Shown one piece after another: positions 6,564 to 14,033 of a DNA stretch of 24,968 bases. The notes below the pieces were generated by a model. The model was not told where the DNA came from and did not search any database. It saw only the letters and a list, made by a program, of their open reading frames with translations. Origin of the DNA: a virus; the IMG/VR virus record IMGVR_UViG_3300042483_000223, positions 1-24,968 of that record; one strand, written 5' to 3'. Every line of letters begins with the position of its first letter. The first letter of the stretch is position 1. Both the position numbers and the translations under genes were made by a program.

Positions 6564-7177
6564 TGCAAACCAGAACCTACGCCGAGCTACTTTCTCTAAT
6601 CCAAGCACTAAGCGGGGTTGTATTTGCTACTCTTGAACTTGGTCGAATTAAAGCACTGATTAACCGCCGAGCATTAAGAGCATTTCGCTCAACAAATTAC
6701 TGGCCTCGCTTCCTCAAAATCGGGGAAGAGAGAGCAGTAGTGGGTAGTGTTGTCCCATATACTGAGACTGATAAAGACTCTATCGACACATATCTGCGCA
6801 TTCATAAACAAGCTCCTTGGCTTAATAAGTCAGTGCAAGAATACGACATCATGGTTACCGCTCAAGGTGCTACGTTGGTCGCTGGGGATTTGAATCCTAC
6901 GGAAGCCTATGTGACATACAAACGGCAGTTCACCGATACATTCGGAGATGCACAAGGAGAATCTACAGCGATTCCTGCTGAATGGTTTCAATACATGGCG
7001 CACGGAACTTATGCTGATTATCTCCGTGCGGAAGGACAGCAAGAGAAAGCTGTGATGGCAGATCAGGAAGCAGACATGCTGCTCCAAGAGGAAATGATTC
7101 GCATTGACGAACAACATACTTTACAGATGGTTGCTAACCGTATCTTTACTAACGCTAACATGCAAATGCGCTACTGA
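6563..7177 (+). CDS. Probable head-tail connector (adaptor-like) protein
   Basis: A 204-residue protein placed after the capsid genes and before the fibre-like gene. Recognisable parts are an N-terminal helix (YAELLSLIQALSGVVFA), a basic segment (RRALRAFRSTNYWPRFL), a beta-rich middle (GSVVPYTETDKDSIDTYLRI, QEYDIMVTAQGATLVAGD) and a C-terminal helical part (EWFQYMAHGTYADYLRAEGQ). This order resembles phage adaptor or tail-completion proteins in podophages. The assignment rests on position and general resemblance, not on a diagnostic motif. One-base overlaps join it to both neighbours. Confidence 0.55.
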   Translation: MQTRTYAELLSLIQALSGVVFATLELGRIKALINRRALRAFRSTNYWPRFLKIGEERAVVGSVVPYTETDKDSIDTYLRIHKQAPWLNKSVQEYDIMVTAQGATLVAGDLNPTEAYVTYKRQFTDTFGDAQGESTAIPAEWFQYMAHGTYADYLRAEGQQEKAVMADQEADMLLQEEMIRIDEQHTLQMVANRIFTNANMQMRY

Positions 7178-8013
7178 TGAATTACTCACTTGGAAATATG
7201 CTTGGTGGAGGAATGGTTGCTGGACTTGATCCAGACGCAAAATCTTATATCAATGCGGTAGTTGCAACTGGAGCAACAGTTACGCAAACGCAAAAAAATG
7301 CAATTAACGCTTTTATTGAATCCGAGAAAGCGGCATCCAGATATTCATCAATTAAGCGTTTGTATCTTCCTATTTGGGGTGCAGCAGCAGCAAATGCGAT
7401 TGACATGATTACCCGCGCAAGTGGAACATTTGTCAACTCACCAACACATGGTTCAGGGTTTGTGAAAGGCAATGGCACTACTAGCTATTTCACAATTAAC
7501 GCAAGCCCTTCTAGTGCTGGATTCACGAGCACTAATGGACGGGTTTTTTCATTAGTTAAAGCATCAGATAGCCGAATTGACGCTCGCGTATATATTGGTG
7601 CTGGAGATTCAGATGCTACTGGAAGTGGGGATTGTCGCGTTTATCAAAGCGCAGCAGTAAGCGTATCTGCTCTTATTGGTCGCGTTCCCGCCACTCCAGT
7701 TGCAAGCGTTACTGTTGTCGCACGAAATGGTATTTTTGTTGCAAACAGAAACTCCTCGCAAGGATTGATACTTCATCGCCGAATTACATCTGGAGTGACT
7801 CGCTCATCTGCGGCTACGGCTACTGGCGCAGTTGCATCACAAAACTTTATTGCAATGGGGACACAGTATTCTACTTCACGTACATTTTTCTCAGACGCTG
7901 AACTTGGTGTATATGGTATCGGAACAGGATTATCAAGTGATGCAGAAGTAGATGCATTCTCCCTAAATCTCAAAACTCTCTGGGAAACCTGCACAGGATT
8001 AACACTACCATGA
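7177..8013 (+). CDS. Tail fibre-like / receptor-contact protein
   Basis: A 278-residue protein. The N-terminus has GLDPDAKSYINAVVATGATV and NAINAFIESEKAAS, a short helical module found at the start of several phage fibre-like proteins. The rest is Ser/Thr/Gly/Ala-rich and predicted beta (jelly-roll or LamG-like character), for example SGFVKGNGTTSYFTINASPS and TVVARNGIFVANRNSSQG. It probably contacts the host surface or decorates the tail. It precedes the small membrane proteins and endolysin. The exact role is uncertain because other tail genes are not in the window. Confidence 0.6.
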   Translation: MNYSLGNMLGGGMVAGLDPDAKSYINAVVATGATVTQTQKNAINAFIESEKAASRYSSIKRLYLPIWGAAAANAIDMITRASGTFVNSPTHGSGFVKGNGTTSYFTINASPSSAGFTSTNGRVFSLVKASDSRIDARVYIGAGDSDATGSGDCRVYQSAAVSVSALIGRVPATPVASVTVVARNGIFVANRNSSQGLILHRRITSGVTRSSAATATGAVASQNFIAMGTQYSTSRTFFSDAELGVYGIGTGLSSDAEVDAFSLNLKTLWETCTGLTLP

Positions 8014-8312
8014 TCGGGCATATTACCAACCAAGCCACAGCAGACGCTATAACAGCCGCAATTGAGAATGCTCAAACATCTCGCGGCGTTCCCGTGTATT
8101 GGTTGCTAGTTGGTGTGCCTATCTATTCAGGGGAACATGCTGGCAAAGTATTCCTCCCGACTGATGACGAAGCACTTAACACTCCGCTTCGTGGAAACCC
8201 CATTCAAACTCCGCAAGATTTTCCAGAATTCCAACAGCTTATTGACATTCTAGGTGGTCTTGAAGCTCGCGTTAACCTCTCCGCAACTGACATTATCCCA
8301 TTACAATCATGA
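8010..8312 (+). CDS. Hypothetical protein downstream of fibre-like gene
   Basis: A 100-residue protein (MIGHITNQATADAITAAIEN to ATDIIPLQS) with the segment WLLVGVPIYSGEHAGKVFLP. It starts by an ATGA overlap with the fibre-like gene and ends by an ATGA overlap with the next small gene. No family recognised; coupling to the fibre gene suggests a tail-associated or chaperone-like role (inference). Confidence 0.55.
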   Translation: MIGHITNQATADAITAAIENAQTSRGVPVYWLLVGVPIYSGEHAGKVFLPTDDEALNTPLRGNPIQTPQDFPEFQQLIDILGGLEARVNLSATDIIPLQS

Positions 8313-8461
8313 AAACTACCGTATTAGGCATCCTGACAATCGTAGCAACAGTTTCCAACGTAGGCATCCAGCTTCTTTCTGGTGACAGTCCAGATTTTCC
8401 CGCAGCGTTTGCTGCTGTAGTTGCTGGTGTAGGGCTAATCAAAGCTGCTGACGCAAAATAA
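8309..8461 (+). CDS. Small hydrophobic protein (holin candidate 1)
   Basis: A 50-residue protein (MKTTVLGILTIVATVSNVGI; then DFPAAFAAVVAGVGLIKAAD) with two hydrophobic stretches of about 16-20 residues separated by a polar turn (LSGDSPD). It lies in the ATGA-linked run just before the endolysin, the usual place for holins or spanin-like proteins. The N-terminal segment could also be a signal sequence. Holin activity is inferred from size, hydrophobicity and location only. Confidence 0.55.
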   Translation: MKTTVLGILTIVATVSNVGIQLLSGDSPDFPAAFAAVVAGVGLIKAADAK

Positions 8462-8462
8462 A

Positions 8463-8648
8463 TTGCAAATCCTGAAGTCAAATCGAGTGAAGGATATTGG
8501 TCACAACACGATTGGAACTCTTGCACCGATCCTTGGTGTCATTACTTCTCTGCAAGAGCAGGTTGAATACGGACTGCGCATCAGTGGTCTAGTGGTCGGC
8601 TTGATTGTAGGATTACTAAGCCTATGGCAAATCATCAAAAAGCTATGA
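8463..8648 (+). CDS. Small membrane protein (holin candidate 2), non-ATG start
   Basis: Up to 61 residues with one clear C-terminal transmembrane segment (ISGLVVGLIVGLLSLWQIIKKL) and a short polar N-terminus. The only starts are non-ATG: TTG at 8463 (one base after the previous stop) or GTG at 8487. Its stop TGA overlaps the proposed endolysin ATG (ATGA at 8645), which supports both reading frames. A single-TM protein with a basic end immediately before the endolysin fits a holin or pinholin; not proven. Confidence 0.6.
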   Translation: MQILKSNRVKDIGHNTIGTLAPILGVITSLQEQVEYGLRISGLVVGLIVGLLSLWQIIKKL

Positions 8649-9142
8649 CTGCATTCGTAAAGGAAATCATTCGCATCGCCAAGGCGGAAGTCGGCGTGCG
8701 GGAGATTGCTAATACGAACTGTGGCGAGCGAGTTGACCAATACAAGGCAGCGACATGGCTTAATCCTAAGAAAGGATGGGCGTGGTGCGCTGCTTTCGTG
8801 TGCTGGGTAGTGCGCGAAGCTATGGCATCTGCGGGAATAAAGCAGACCAAGACATTCAAGCGTCCTCGCACCGCAGGTGCATGGGACTTTGAGAACTGGT
8901 CACTTGAACAAGATAAGACGACTAAGACAAAGAAGCCGCATGATGGTGACATTCTCCCTGGCGACATCGTAGTCTTTACATTCTCACATATCGGCATTGC
9001 TGTTTCATCTCCCGATTATGATGGCAACATCACAACCGTTGAAGGCAATACTGACACAGCAGGATCGAGAGAAGGAGGCGGGGTTTATCTCAAGTCTCGA
9101 CACATTTCCAAGATTCGCTCCCACATCCGCTTTACAATTTGA
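8645..9142 (+). CDS. Endolysin, CHAP/NlpC-P60-type cysteine amidase
   Basis: A 165-residue cell-wall hydrolase expected to cleave peptidoglycan peptide bonds at lysis. The catalytic Cys is in GWAWCAAFVCWV (about residue 48), the His in FTFSHIGIAV (about 115), and a following EGNTD gives the third polar residue, matching CHAP-type papain-like amidases. The GDIVVF strand before the His is also typical. The start is set at 8645, where ATGA overlaps the preceding membrane gene; an upstream in-frame ATG at 8624 would add seven residues and a 25-base overlap. There is no separate wall-binding domain, as usual for Gram-negative phage lysins. Confidence 0.82.
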   Translation: MTAFVKEIIRIAKAEVGVREIANTNCGERVDQYKAATWLNPKKGWAWCAAFVCWVVREAMASAGIKQTKTFKRPRTAGAWDFENWSLEQDKTTKTKKPHDGDILPGDIVVFTFSHIGIAVSSPDYDGNITTVEGNTDTAGSREGGGVYLKSRHISKIRSHIRFTI

Positions 9143-9160
9143 GCAATACTCTACGCAAAA

Positions 9161-10000
9161 ATGGGCAATAATGTCCAGTTTGAGAAACATTATACGCAAA
9201 TGAAGCCAATAAAAAGCAAGTCTAAAATCATCGTTCTACTGTCAGACCTGCATATTGGTTCTGTCGTGGGGCTATGGCCAGCTAACTTCGTGTCTAACGA
9301 AGGATTTCCCATCGGTCAAAACCCGTTCCAGAAATGGCTATGGGCTTGCTGGCAAGACTGCCATCAGTGGGTATCTAAAATCGTAGGTGATGAGCCATAC
9401 GAGCTAGTCATCAATGGTGACTTAGTAGAGGGGCTGCACCACCGCACTACTCAAGTCATGAGTGCCGACATCGGAGATCAATCCGCTGCCGTCATTCAGA
9501 TTCTTGAGCCAGTGACAAGTAAGGCATCAGGTGTTCACATTATCAAGGGAACTGAGTGCCATACTCGTAATGATGAGATTCGACTAGGCAAAGCATTAGG
9601 CGCATCCAAGAATCCTGAGAATGGGCAAAACGCATGGGATAACCTAGACATGGAGATTAACGGAACGCTAATCAACTTCGCGCATCACATCTCCGCAACA
9701 TCCCGCCCTTATCTGGAAGCAGGAGCGCACAGCATTGCTCTGGGTGTCATCACTCATTCCCGCGCTAGAGTAGGCAAACGTGTGCCAGCGGTCATCTGCC
9801 GAGCGCATCGCCACCGTCACGGAATCTGGACGGACGGCAACCAAGCATCGCTCATAACAGGCGCGTGGCAAGGTCTTACCCGTCATGGCTACAAAGTAGT
9901 CCCTGATGCTATCTCGGAGCCTTCCTGCATCATCCTAGACGCAAGAACGACCGACAAAGGCGACCTTCCACTATTCCATCAACGCAAATATATCCCGTAA
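9161..10000 (+). CDS. Calcineurin-like metallophosphoesterase
   Basis: A 279-residue (or 266 from ATG 9200) metal-dependent phosphoesterase. Motifs in order: LSDLHIGS (D-x-H, about 29-31), INGDLVEG (GD), KGTECH (in place of the usual GNH, about 130), FAHH, and RAHRHRHG (in place of GHxH) near 210. The metal ligands D, H, D and the late histidines are present, but the Asn of GNHD appears replaced by Glu, so activity may be altered. Phage enzymes of this family may act on nucleotides or nucleic-acid ends; the substrate is unknown. It lies after the endolysin and shares one base (TAATG) with the next gene. Confidence 0.78.
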   Translation: MGNNVQFEKHYTQMKPIKSKSKIIVLLSDLHIGSVVGLWPANFVSNEGFPIGQNPFQKWLWACWQDCHQWVSKIVGDEPYELVINGDLVEGLHHRTTQVMSADIGDQSAAVIQILEPVTSKASGVHIIKGTECHTRNDEIRLGKALGASKNPENGQNAWDNLDMEINGTLINFAHHISATSRPYLEAGAHSIALGVITHSRARVGKRVPAVICRAHRHRHGIWTDGNQASLITGAWQGLTRHGYKVVPDAISEPSCIILDARTTDKGDLPLFHQRKYIP

Positions 10001-10233
10001 TGGCAAAGAGCATCCCAAAAGTAACAGGCATGGACTGGATTATAGAGCAATTCCAGCAAGTGGAAATGCATCCAGATGAATTTACAGTTGAGATGATTGT
10101 TGGAAAGCTAGGCAGTCCTTATCACCCCGTCAGAAACAGGGTGAAAAGGATGCACGAAAAGGGGGAGTTGACTTGCCGCAAGATGTTAATCAAGGGGCGA
10201 TATGTCAATGTCTATAAGAAGGTTGAGAGCTAG
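10000..10233 (+). CDS. Small winged-helix-like protein
   Basis: A 77-residue protein (MAKSIPKVTGMDWIIEQFQQ) with EFTVEMIVGKLGSPYHPVRN followed by RVKRMHEKGELTCRKM and a beta ending GRYVNVYKKV. The helix, recognition helix and beta-wing order fits a small winged helix-turn-helix fold. It is the last rightward gene; the final 29 bases overlap the 3' end of the convergent leftward gene at 10205. Regulation of late or lysis genes is possible but unproven. Confidence 0.6.
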   Translation: MAKSIPKVTGMDWIIEQFQQVEMHPDEFTVEMIVGKLGSPYHPVRNRVKRMHEKGELTCRKMLIKGRYVNVYKKVES

Positions 10234-10417
10234 AGTGTAACAACTCCGCCTCTGGAAAATCATAGTATTGGTTGATCCTCTCCATAATAGCGGAGTGGAC
10301 AGCATCTTTAATAACCTCGTGGGATGGGTTTTCCGTATGCTTATGCGCTCTCATAACGCCGTAACGACATCCCTCCTCGATACAGTCACTTAGTATTGCA
10401 TAATGTTTTGGTTTCAT
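10205..10417 (-). CDS. Small His-rich hypothetical phage protein
   Basis: A 70-residue protein (MKPKHYAILSDCIEEGCRYG; MRAHKHTENPSHEVIKDAVH). Proteins with the pattern I-x(3)-CIEEG-x(4)-G-x(2)-RAHKHT-x(2)-P are recurrent small phage proteins of unknown function. It is the last gene of the long leftward operon and overlaps the convergent gene by 29 bases. Its ATG overlaps the preceding stop (ATGA at 10414-10417). Confidence 0.68.
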   Translation of the reverse strand: MKPKHYAILSDCIEEGCRYGVMRAHKHTENPSHEVIKDAVHSAIMERINQYYDFPEAELLHSSSQPSYRH

Positions 10418-10614
10418 GGTTTTGTTTCTTTTGGTTCTATGTGAAATTCACACCAGAAAGCGATGATTTTCGGCGGTTCGATGAAGAAATGCACGCCATT
10501 TCTCGGTGCTGTCCTGCGCAGGCATGTCTCGCATCCTTCGCGCCAGTCCCATGTCCCGTCCTCATCGAATCCCACACCCTTGCATCGGGCAACGTCATTT
10601 GGTAGTGTATTCAT
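10414..10614 (-). CDS. Small Cys-containing phage protein (DIARC/GCETCLRR type)
   Basis: A 66-residue protein (MNTLPNDVARCKGVGFDEDG; WREGCETCLRRTAPR; EPPKIIAFWCEFHI). The pattern LPxDxARCxGVG, WREGCExCLRR, IIAFxCE belongs to a widespread small phage family of unknown role. Four Cys suggest a structural metal site, though that is inference. ATGA overlaps join it to both neighbours. Confidence 0.72.
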   Translation of the reverse strand: MNTLPNDVARCKGVGFDEDGTWDWREGCETCLRRTAPRNGVHFFIEPPKIIAFWCEFHIEPKETKP

Positions 10615-10796
10615 ATTTTTGTTTTAATATTTTCCAAAATGTAAAAAGATAGTTTATCTCTCCCATAAAAGCAATTATCGCAAAAGCAATTATTTCTTGG
10701 TAATGGTTTTTCTGAGTCGTCAAAAATGCAAAGTGTGTTATTAGGATTCCTTTCATCATAGACGCAAAGACAGGTTAGTATTTCTTCGGTATTCAT
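10611..10796 (-). CDS. Small Cys-rich protein (CFCDNCFYGRDKL)
   Basis: A 61-residue protein with CLCVYDERNPNN near the start and CFCDNCFYGRDKLSFYIL near the end. The paired Cys motifs suggest a zinc-ribbon-like small domain. Similar proteins with YDxRNP-x(n)-CxCDNCFYGRD recur in phage early regions; function unknown. It overlaps both flanking genes by 4 bases, in the MNT-start series of this operon. Confidence 0.68.
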   Translation of the reverse strand: MNTEEILTCLCVYDERNPNNTLCIFDDSEKPLPRNNCFCDNCFYGRDKLSFYILENIKTKI

Positions 10797-11374
10797 GCTT
10801 TCTTTCTAAATGATTCCCAGTTGAATAGTAGTTTCGCCCCGTTCTCCTCGATCCGATCAATCACGGCTGGAGATAGCGTAGATGCTAATCTCTCCCATGT
10901 ATAGTTGGAAATCAGGATCGTCGGCATATCTGCGGCGTATCGTGCATCAATGATGGCGGTTAGCTGTCTATCCTCGTATTGTGTTTCCCCACGCTCCTGG
11001 ACTTCATCTATCACCAGTAAGGCGGCTTCACAGTAATCCGATACAACTTCCTTTTCTGATTTTCCAGATCCAGAAGTGTAAGTAGATTTGATCGTTGAAA
11101 ACAAGTTCACTGCTGTGGTGTAAACCATCGGGCGTTTCTTCGTGCTTGTCGTCCATCCAATGCCACCATTACTGATTGTTGGACGCTTGGACTTATGCGC
11201 TCTAGCTACCTCCCAAGCCATGCGTGTCTTGCCTGTGCCATATCCTCCGTAAAGGATCGTAATGCCCCCAGAATCGGTTGTGGCGAGTGCTTTGGCATAG
11301 TTTGCCAACCATCCATCGCCTGTCGCTGGTGGGGCATCCTCGTATCGTTTTGGAAATCCTCTTAGTGTGTTCAT
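10793..11374 (-). CDS. DnaC/IstB-like AAA+ ATPase (helicase loader)
   Basis: A 193-residue AAA+ ATPase that probably loads the replicative helicase, recruited from the host since no helicase is visible here. Walker A is GGYGTGKT (43-50); Walker B is LLVIDEVQ (about 119-126). A sensor-1-like segment ILISNYTWE follows, then SPAVIDRIEENG with the arginine (DRI) typical of the DnaC/IstB group, and a C-terminal FNWESFRKKA. The N-terminal helicase-binding part is short. It overlaps the methyltransferase upstream by 4 bases. Confidence 0.85.
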   Translation of the reverse strand: MNTLRGFPKRYEDAPPATGDGWLANYAKALATTDSGGITILYGGYGTGKTRMAWEVARAHKSKRPTISNGGIGWTTSTKKRPMVYTTAVNLFSTIKSTYTSGSGKSEKEVVSDYCEAALLVIDEVQERGETQYEDRQLTAIIDARYAADMPTILISNYTWERLASTLSPAVIDRIEENGAKLLFNWESFRKKA

Positions 11375-12057
11375 AACATTGTTGGTGTTTCTATTGTTTT
11401 TTCTTTTGGCGTGCCTGCAAACATATCCATTTGCGCCGTTTCTCTTTTTACGCGAGCAATGCCAGCCGCGAAGTAGTCAGGATCTAGTTCGCAGCCCGTG
11501 AGATGCACGCCGCTGTAATGCGCGGCGATGGCGTGGCTCATGCTGCCGAGGTGCGTGTCGAGGATCTTCATGCCCTCTTTCGCGTAGTTGGCGAGAATCC
11601 AGCGGTAGAGGTCGATTGGTTTTTGCGTTGGATGTATCTTGTCGCCCTGCAATGAGTTGCGTCTGTAAATTTTGGCGACTGCATCAAATGAAGTCCATGC
11701 AAGTTCACACATTGCCAAGCTAAAATCTTCCGCATTCATTTTATCCCATACAATCCAGCACCTAGAAGGGGGCAGCGTGAAATAATTACCACCCCAAATA
11801 ATTGCGTTTTTTGATACTCTGAACAACTCCCGAAAGTAGTCATCATCAGGCACTACGTCCCACCCTTTATCCACCACCTCGTTAAATTGCATTTTCCCGC
11901 TTTTCCCTCCTTTGAATTTGTCTCCAATCCCATACGGCGGATCAACGATAGCCAAGTCGAAATGCTTGTCTGGGTATTCTTTCATCAGCTCCATGCAGTC
12001 CATAAGCCGCAGGTCGAGCGTGTCTGTTTTGTAGTGTGTGATTTTCTGTGTGTTCAT
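11371..12057 (-). CDS. DNA methyltransferase (N6-adenine/N4-cytosine, DPPY type)
   Basis: A 228-residue SAM-dependent methyltransferase. Catalytic motif IV is DPPYG (39-43). The target-recognition part is around WDKMNAEDFSLAMCELAWT, then KIHPTQKPIDLYRWIL (motif X region) and SAM motif I as ILDTHLGSMSHAIAAH (the usual FxGxG is THLGS). Motif IV before motif I indicates the beta class, common in phage orphan methylases that protect DNA from host restriction. No cognate restriction gene is adjacent. The ATGA start overlaps the preceding gene; the MNT start matches the neighbours. Confidence 0.88.
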   Translation of the reverse strand: MNTQKITHYKTDTLDLRLMDCMELMKEYPDKHFDLAIVDPPYGIGDKFKGGKSGKMQFNEVVDKGWDVVPDDDYFRELFRVSKNAIIWGGNYFTLPPSRCWIVWDKMNAEDFSLAMCELAWTSFDAVAKIYRRNSLQGDKIHPTQKPIDLYRWILANYAKEGMKILDTHLGSMSHAIAAHYSGVHLTGCELDPDYFAAGIARVKRETAQMDMFAGTPKEKTIETPTML

Positions 12058-12347
12058 GGTAAATTCAGAATGTCTAATACTGTGTAGCTGTTGCCCTTCT
12101 TTTGCAGGAATGAGTAGTCAATCGGCATTGTCGGCTCAATCCTCTCTGATTCCTCCGTTCGCATGAGCAACTCTGCCGCCTGGCTTACGCTGCACCTCCT
12201 GTGCGACGATAACCGCCTTATGCGCTGATACGTTTCCTGTGACAAGCGCAGGACAATCGTAGCCTTTTGCTCCCACGGCTTGTGTCTCGGTCTGCCGCAA
12301 ATCATACTGAACCCTTCATCGCTCGCTCTTTTAGCTCTTTTTTTCAT
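12054..12347 (-). CDS. Possible DNA-binding protein (RHH-like)
   Basis: A 97-residue basic protein. Residues around KATIVLRLSQETYQRIRRLS, then SHRRCSVSQAAELLMRTEE, have the strand-helix-helix spacing of ribbon-helix-helix regulators. The N-terminus is very basic (MKKRAKRASDEGF) and the C-terminus (YSFLQKKGNSYTVLDIL) is unrelated. It overlaps both the methyltransferase and the HTH gene by ATGA. Role unknown. Confidence 0.55.
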   Translation of the reverse strand: MKKRAKRASDEGFSMICGRPRHKPWEQKATIVLRLSQETYQRIRRLSSHRRCSVSQAAELLMRTEESERIEPTMPIDYSFLQKKGNSYTVLDILNLP

Positions 12348-12547
12348 AGGGCTTTGTATTGTGCGTAGGTTTTACCGTTGGATTTCACCTTCGTAGTGCT
12401 GATAGCAATACCCTTGTTACGGAGTTCTGCAATCCGCGCTGCCAATCTCATGCATCCCCATTTCTGGAGTGCTTGCAGTGGTGTTATCTTGTGTCCTCTG
12501 AGAAGCCATGCTTCTATCTTCTTTGTTGTGCTTGGTTGTGTGTTCAT
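12344..12547 (-). CDS. Small helix-turn-helix protein (HTH_39-like)
   Basis: A 67-residue protein from MNTQPSTTKKIEAWLLRGHK. The segment ITPLQALQKWGCMRLAARIA followed by ELRNKGIAI and a GKTYAQYKA wing is the winged-HTH pattern seen in many small phage proteins. The start is chosen at 12547 (MNT-type, 1 base after the upstream stop) rather than an in-frame ATG at 12586 that would overlap the upstream gene. It may be a regulator or DNA-architectural protein. Confidence 0.68.
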   Translation of the reverse strand: MNTQPSTTKKIEAWLLRGHKITPLQALQKWGCMRLAARIAELRNKGIAISTTKVKSNGKTYAQYKAL

Positions 12548-12548
12548 A

Positions 12549-12929
12549 TTAAGCAATCTTTCTGTTTTTGTTCGATACTGTGTCAATCATCCGCTGCAAA
12601 TTCGCCTCAATCTTTTTTGCCTCATCACGCCCCTTGTCGGTTAGGATGTATGTATAGACCGTTTGCGGCGAGTATTTGGCACGTGGCTGGCAACCTTGAA
12701 TGATGTATTCACCAGCGTTTTCCCATCGCTTTGTGAATCGGTAATCAACGATCATTCGCGAATCCTCTGGTATCTGCGCGGTTCTTACTGGAGTGTCGTA
12801 TTTTAGTAATTCCAGCAAAAAAATAGCGCGGGAAATCTTGTGGTGTAGGATAAACGGTGGAAGCTCTTTTCGGGCTTGACGCTCGCAATCCATCTTGCGA
12901 AGGATGTGTAGTAGTTTTATCGGTTTCAT
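12549..12929 (-). CDS. Hypothetical protein, possible winged-helix end
   Basis: A 126-residue protein (MKPIKLLHILRKMDCERQAR). The C-terminal half, YTYILTDKGRDEAKKI, looks like the wing and last helix of MarR/PadR-type winged-helix proteins, and HHKISRAIFLLELLKYDTPV could be the preceding helices. No firm family. It is preceded by a 101-base gap containing a GC-rich hairpin, so it may begin a sub-operon. Confidence 0.55.
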   Translation of the reverse strand: MKPIKLLHILRKMDCERQARKELPPFILHHKISRAIFLLELLKYDTPVRTAQIPEDSRMIVDYRFTKRWENAGEYIIQGCQPRAKYSPQTVYTYILTDKGRDEAKKIEANLQRMIDTVSNKNRKIA

Positions 12930-12953
12930 ATTGTGTGTTCTTGAGAGTTGTTG

Positions 12954-12984
12954 CCCCGCCGCGCCTGAACGATGCGGCAGGGGG
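12954..12984. other. GC-rich hairpin in gap between SSB-like and next gene
   Basis: CCCCGCCGC (12954-12962) pairs with GCGGC (12974-12978) plus GGGG (12980-12983) with one bulged A. Four T follow on the plus strand. On the plus strand it resembles a terminator, although the surrounding genes are leftward; on the leftward mRNA it would be a stable 5' leader structure. Function unknown. Confidence 0.45.
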
Positions 12985-13030
12985 TTTTCTTCGCGTCAGC
13001 CAATGCTGGGCGAGGAAGGTTTATAAAGTA

Positions 13031-13360
13031 TCACCATGGAATATCGTCCTCCTGGTCATCTTTCAGCTTCTGAGGTTGACCAATCGTAAGCGTTTTGCAG
13101 TTGCCGAGGATCACGCCTTTTTCACCTGCGCTGCGTCGATCCTTACCGATATCGAGGGTAATCATATGGGTGTTCCCATACTGATCTTCGCCTTTCTTGT
13201 TTTCAAGAATGTCGCAATTCAGGTAAATCCCACCCTTGTCTGAGACAAAGATGTTCGCAGCTTTCACTGGGATTGCGACGAATTTCTCGCCTGTTTTTGT
13301 GTCGAAAACTTTCACGCCTTCGATTTTTTGTAGTCCTATGTTTGCTTTTAGTATTTGCAT
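13031..13360 (-). CDS. Single-stranded DNA-binding-like protein with DDIPW tail
   Basis: A 109-residue, beta-rich protein (MQILKANIGLQKIEGVKVFD; IYLNCDILENKKGEDQYG; THMITLDIGKDRR) of OB-fold character, ending in QEDDIPW. The acidic tail closing with D-I-P-aromatic matches the protein-interaction tip of bacterial SSBs (usually DDIPF). It would coat ssDNA during phage replication with the helicase loader and ERF/RecE proteins. The family is not the classic E. coli SSB, and the call rests on fold impression plus tail. Confidence 0.62.
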   Translation of the reverse strand: MQILKANIGLQKIEGVKVFDTKTGEKFVAIPVKAANIFVSDKGGIYLNCDILENKKGEDQYGNTHMITLDIGKDRRSAGEKGVILGNCKTLTIGQPQKLKDDQEDDIPW

Positions 13361-13378
13361 GTTGTTGTTGGTTGGTGA

Positions 13379-13705
13379 TTAGTTTGATTTCACGAAAACG
13401 CCGTCGATCATTGTCCCGTTGCGCTTGGAGATTGTATCGTAAGCCATCTGGAGACATTCCTCAAGTGAAAAACCATACATTTCACAGACCCCGATGAGTG
13501 TTACTACCGTGTCTCCGATGCCGTCTTTTATGTCGTCAAGGCAGCGTGATACAGCATATATGTTTGCACACTCATGCCGAATCGCCGCATCTCGCGTCTC
13601 GGTCAATTCTTCTTGGGTTTTCCAAAGTTGTTTCAGCGGGTTACTGTTTGCGATGATCCCCTTGTCGTGAAACCATTGCCTTGTTTTGTCGATTAGTTCG
13701 TTCAT
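13379..13705 (-). CDS. MazG-like nucleotide pyrophosphohydrolase
   Basis: A 108-residue all-helical protein from MNELIDKTRQWFHDKGIIAN. PLKQLWKTQEELTETRDA gives the first acidic EE pair, DDIKDGIGDTVVTLIGV the metal-binding E/D helix, and LEECLQMAYDTISKRNG-x-M the conserved end seen in phage MazG-like proteins. These hydrolyse nucleoside triphosphates or alarmones and may clean up nucleotide pools. The start at 13705 is preferred; the frame runs on upstream but overlaps another gene. Confidence 0.78.
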   Translation of the reverse strand: MNELIDKTRQWFHDKGIIANSNPLKQLWKTQEELTETRDAAIRHECANIYAVSRCLDDIKDGIGDTVVTLIGVCEMYGFSLEECLQMAYDTISKRNGTMIDGVFVKSN

Positions 13706-13710
13706 ATTTT

Positions 13711-13878
13711 TTATTGATTGTTGATTTGTTTTTGTTTGTGTCGCTTCCTCATGCCTTCCCACGATACTTCGTAGGCTCTCTCCCATGCGGGGTTCCGATT
13801 GGCTAGCAATACCCACCAGAAGCTCCTGCGCTTGCGGAAAAGGTGCGATGCTCTCGCTTGCTTTTGTTTGTTTTTCAT
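13711..13878 (-). CDS. Small basic protein with NKQKQA start (copy B)
   Basis: A 55-residue very basic protein starting MKNKQKQARASHLFRKRRSF and ending RKRHKQKQINNQ. The ATG at 13878 overlaps the upstream stop as ATGA, which decides the start. Its first codons share 18 identical bases (13855-13872) with those of the upstream gene (14010-14027), and a third gene at 16926 is nearly the same there. Function unknown; basicity suggests RNA or DNA binding. Confidence 0.5.
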   Translation of the reverse strand: MKNKQKQARASHLFRKRRSFWWVLLANRNPAWERAYEVSWEGMRKRHKQKQINNQ

Positions 13879-14033
13879 TTGCTGAGCTTTCGACATGCGC
13901 CTTTTCTGCATCTCCACAGGTTAGCAAAAGCATTAGGTTTCATTCTACGCTTCCGCAACACCTGCAATCTTAGCCGCTTGCTGCCGTTGTTAATAACCCG
14001 CGCAACATGCGCTTGCTTTTGTTTGTTAGTCAT
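13875..14033 (-). CDS. Small basic protein with NKQKQA start (copy A)
   Basis: A 52-residue basic protein starting MTNKQKQAHVARVINNGSKR, then LRLQVLRKRRMKP and a Cys pair (WRCRKGACRK). It overlaps the upstream PRTD-family gene by 8 bases (stop TAA inside ATGACTAAC) and the downstream gene by ATGA. Its start region is repeated in the next gene and at 16926. No family recognised. It is easily missed because of its length. Confidence 0.5.
   Translation of the reverse strand: MTNKQKQAHVARVINNGSKRLRLQVLRKRRMKPNAFANLWRCRKGACRKLSK

Noticed and set aside
12857-13243. Rightward ORF of 128 codons opposite the SSB-like gene.
   Set aside because: Mirror frame of real leftward genes and the intergenic hairpin.
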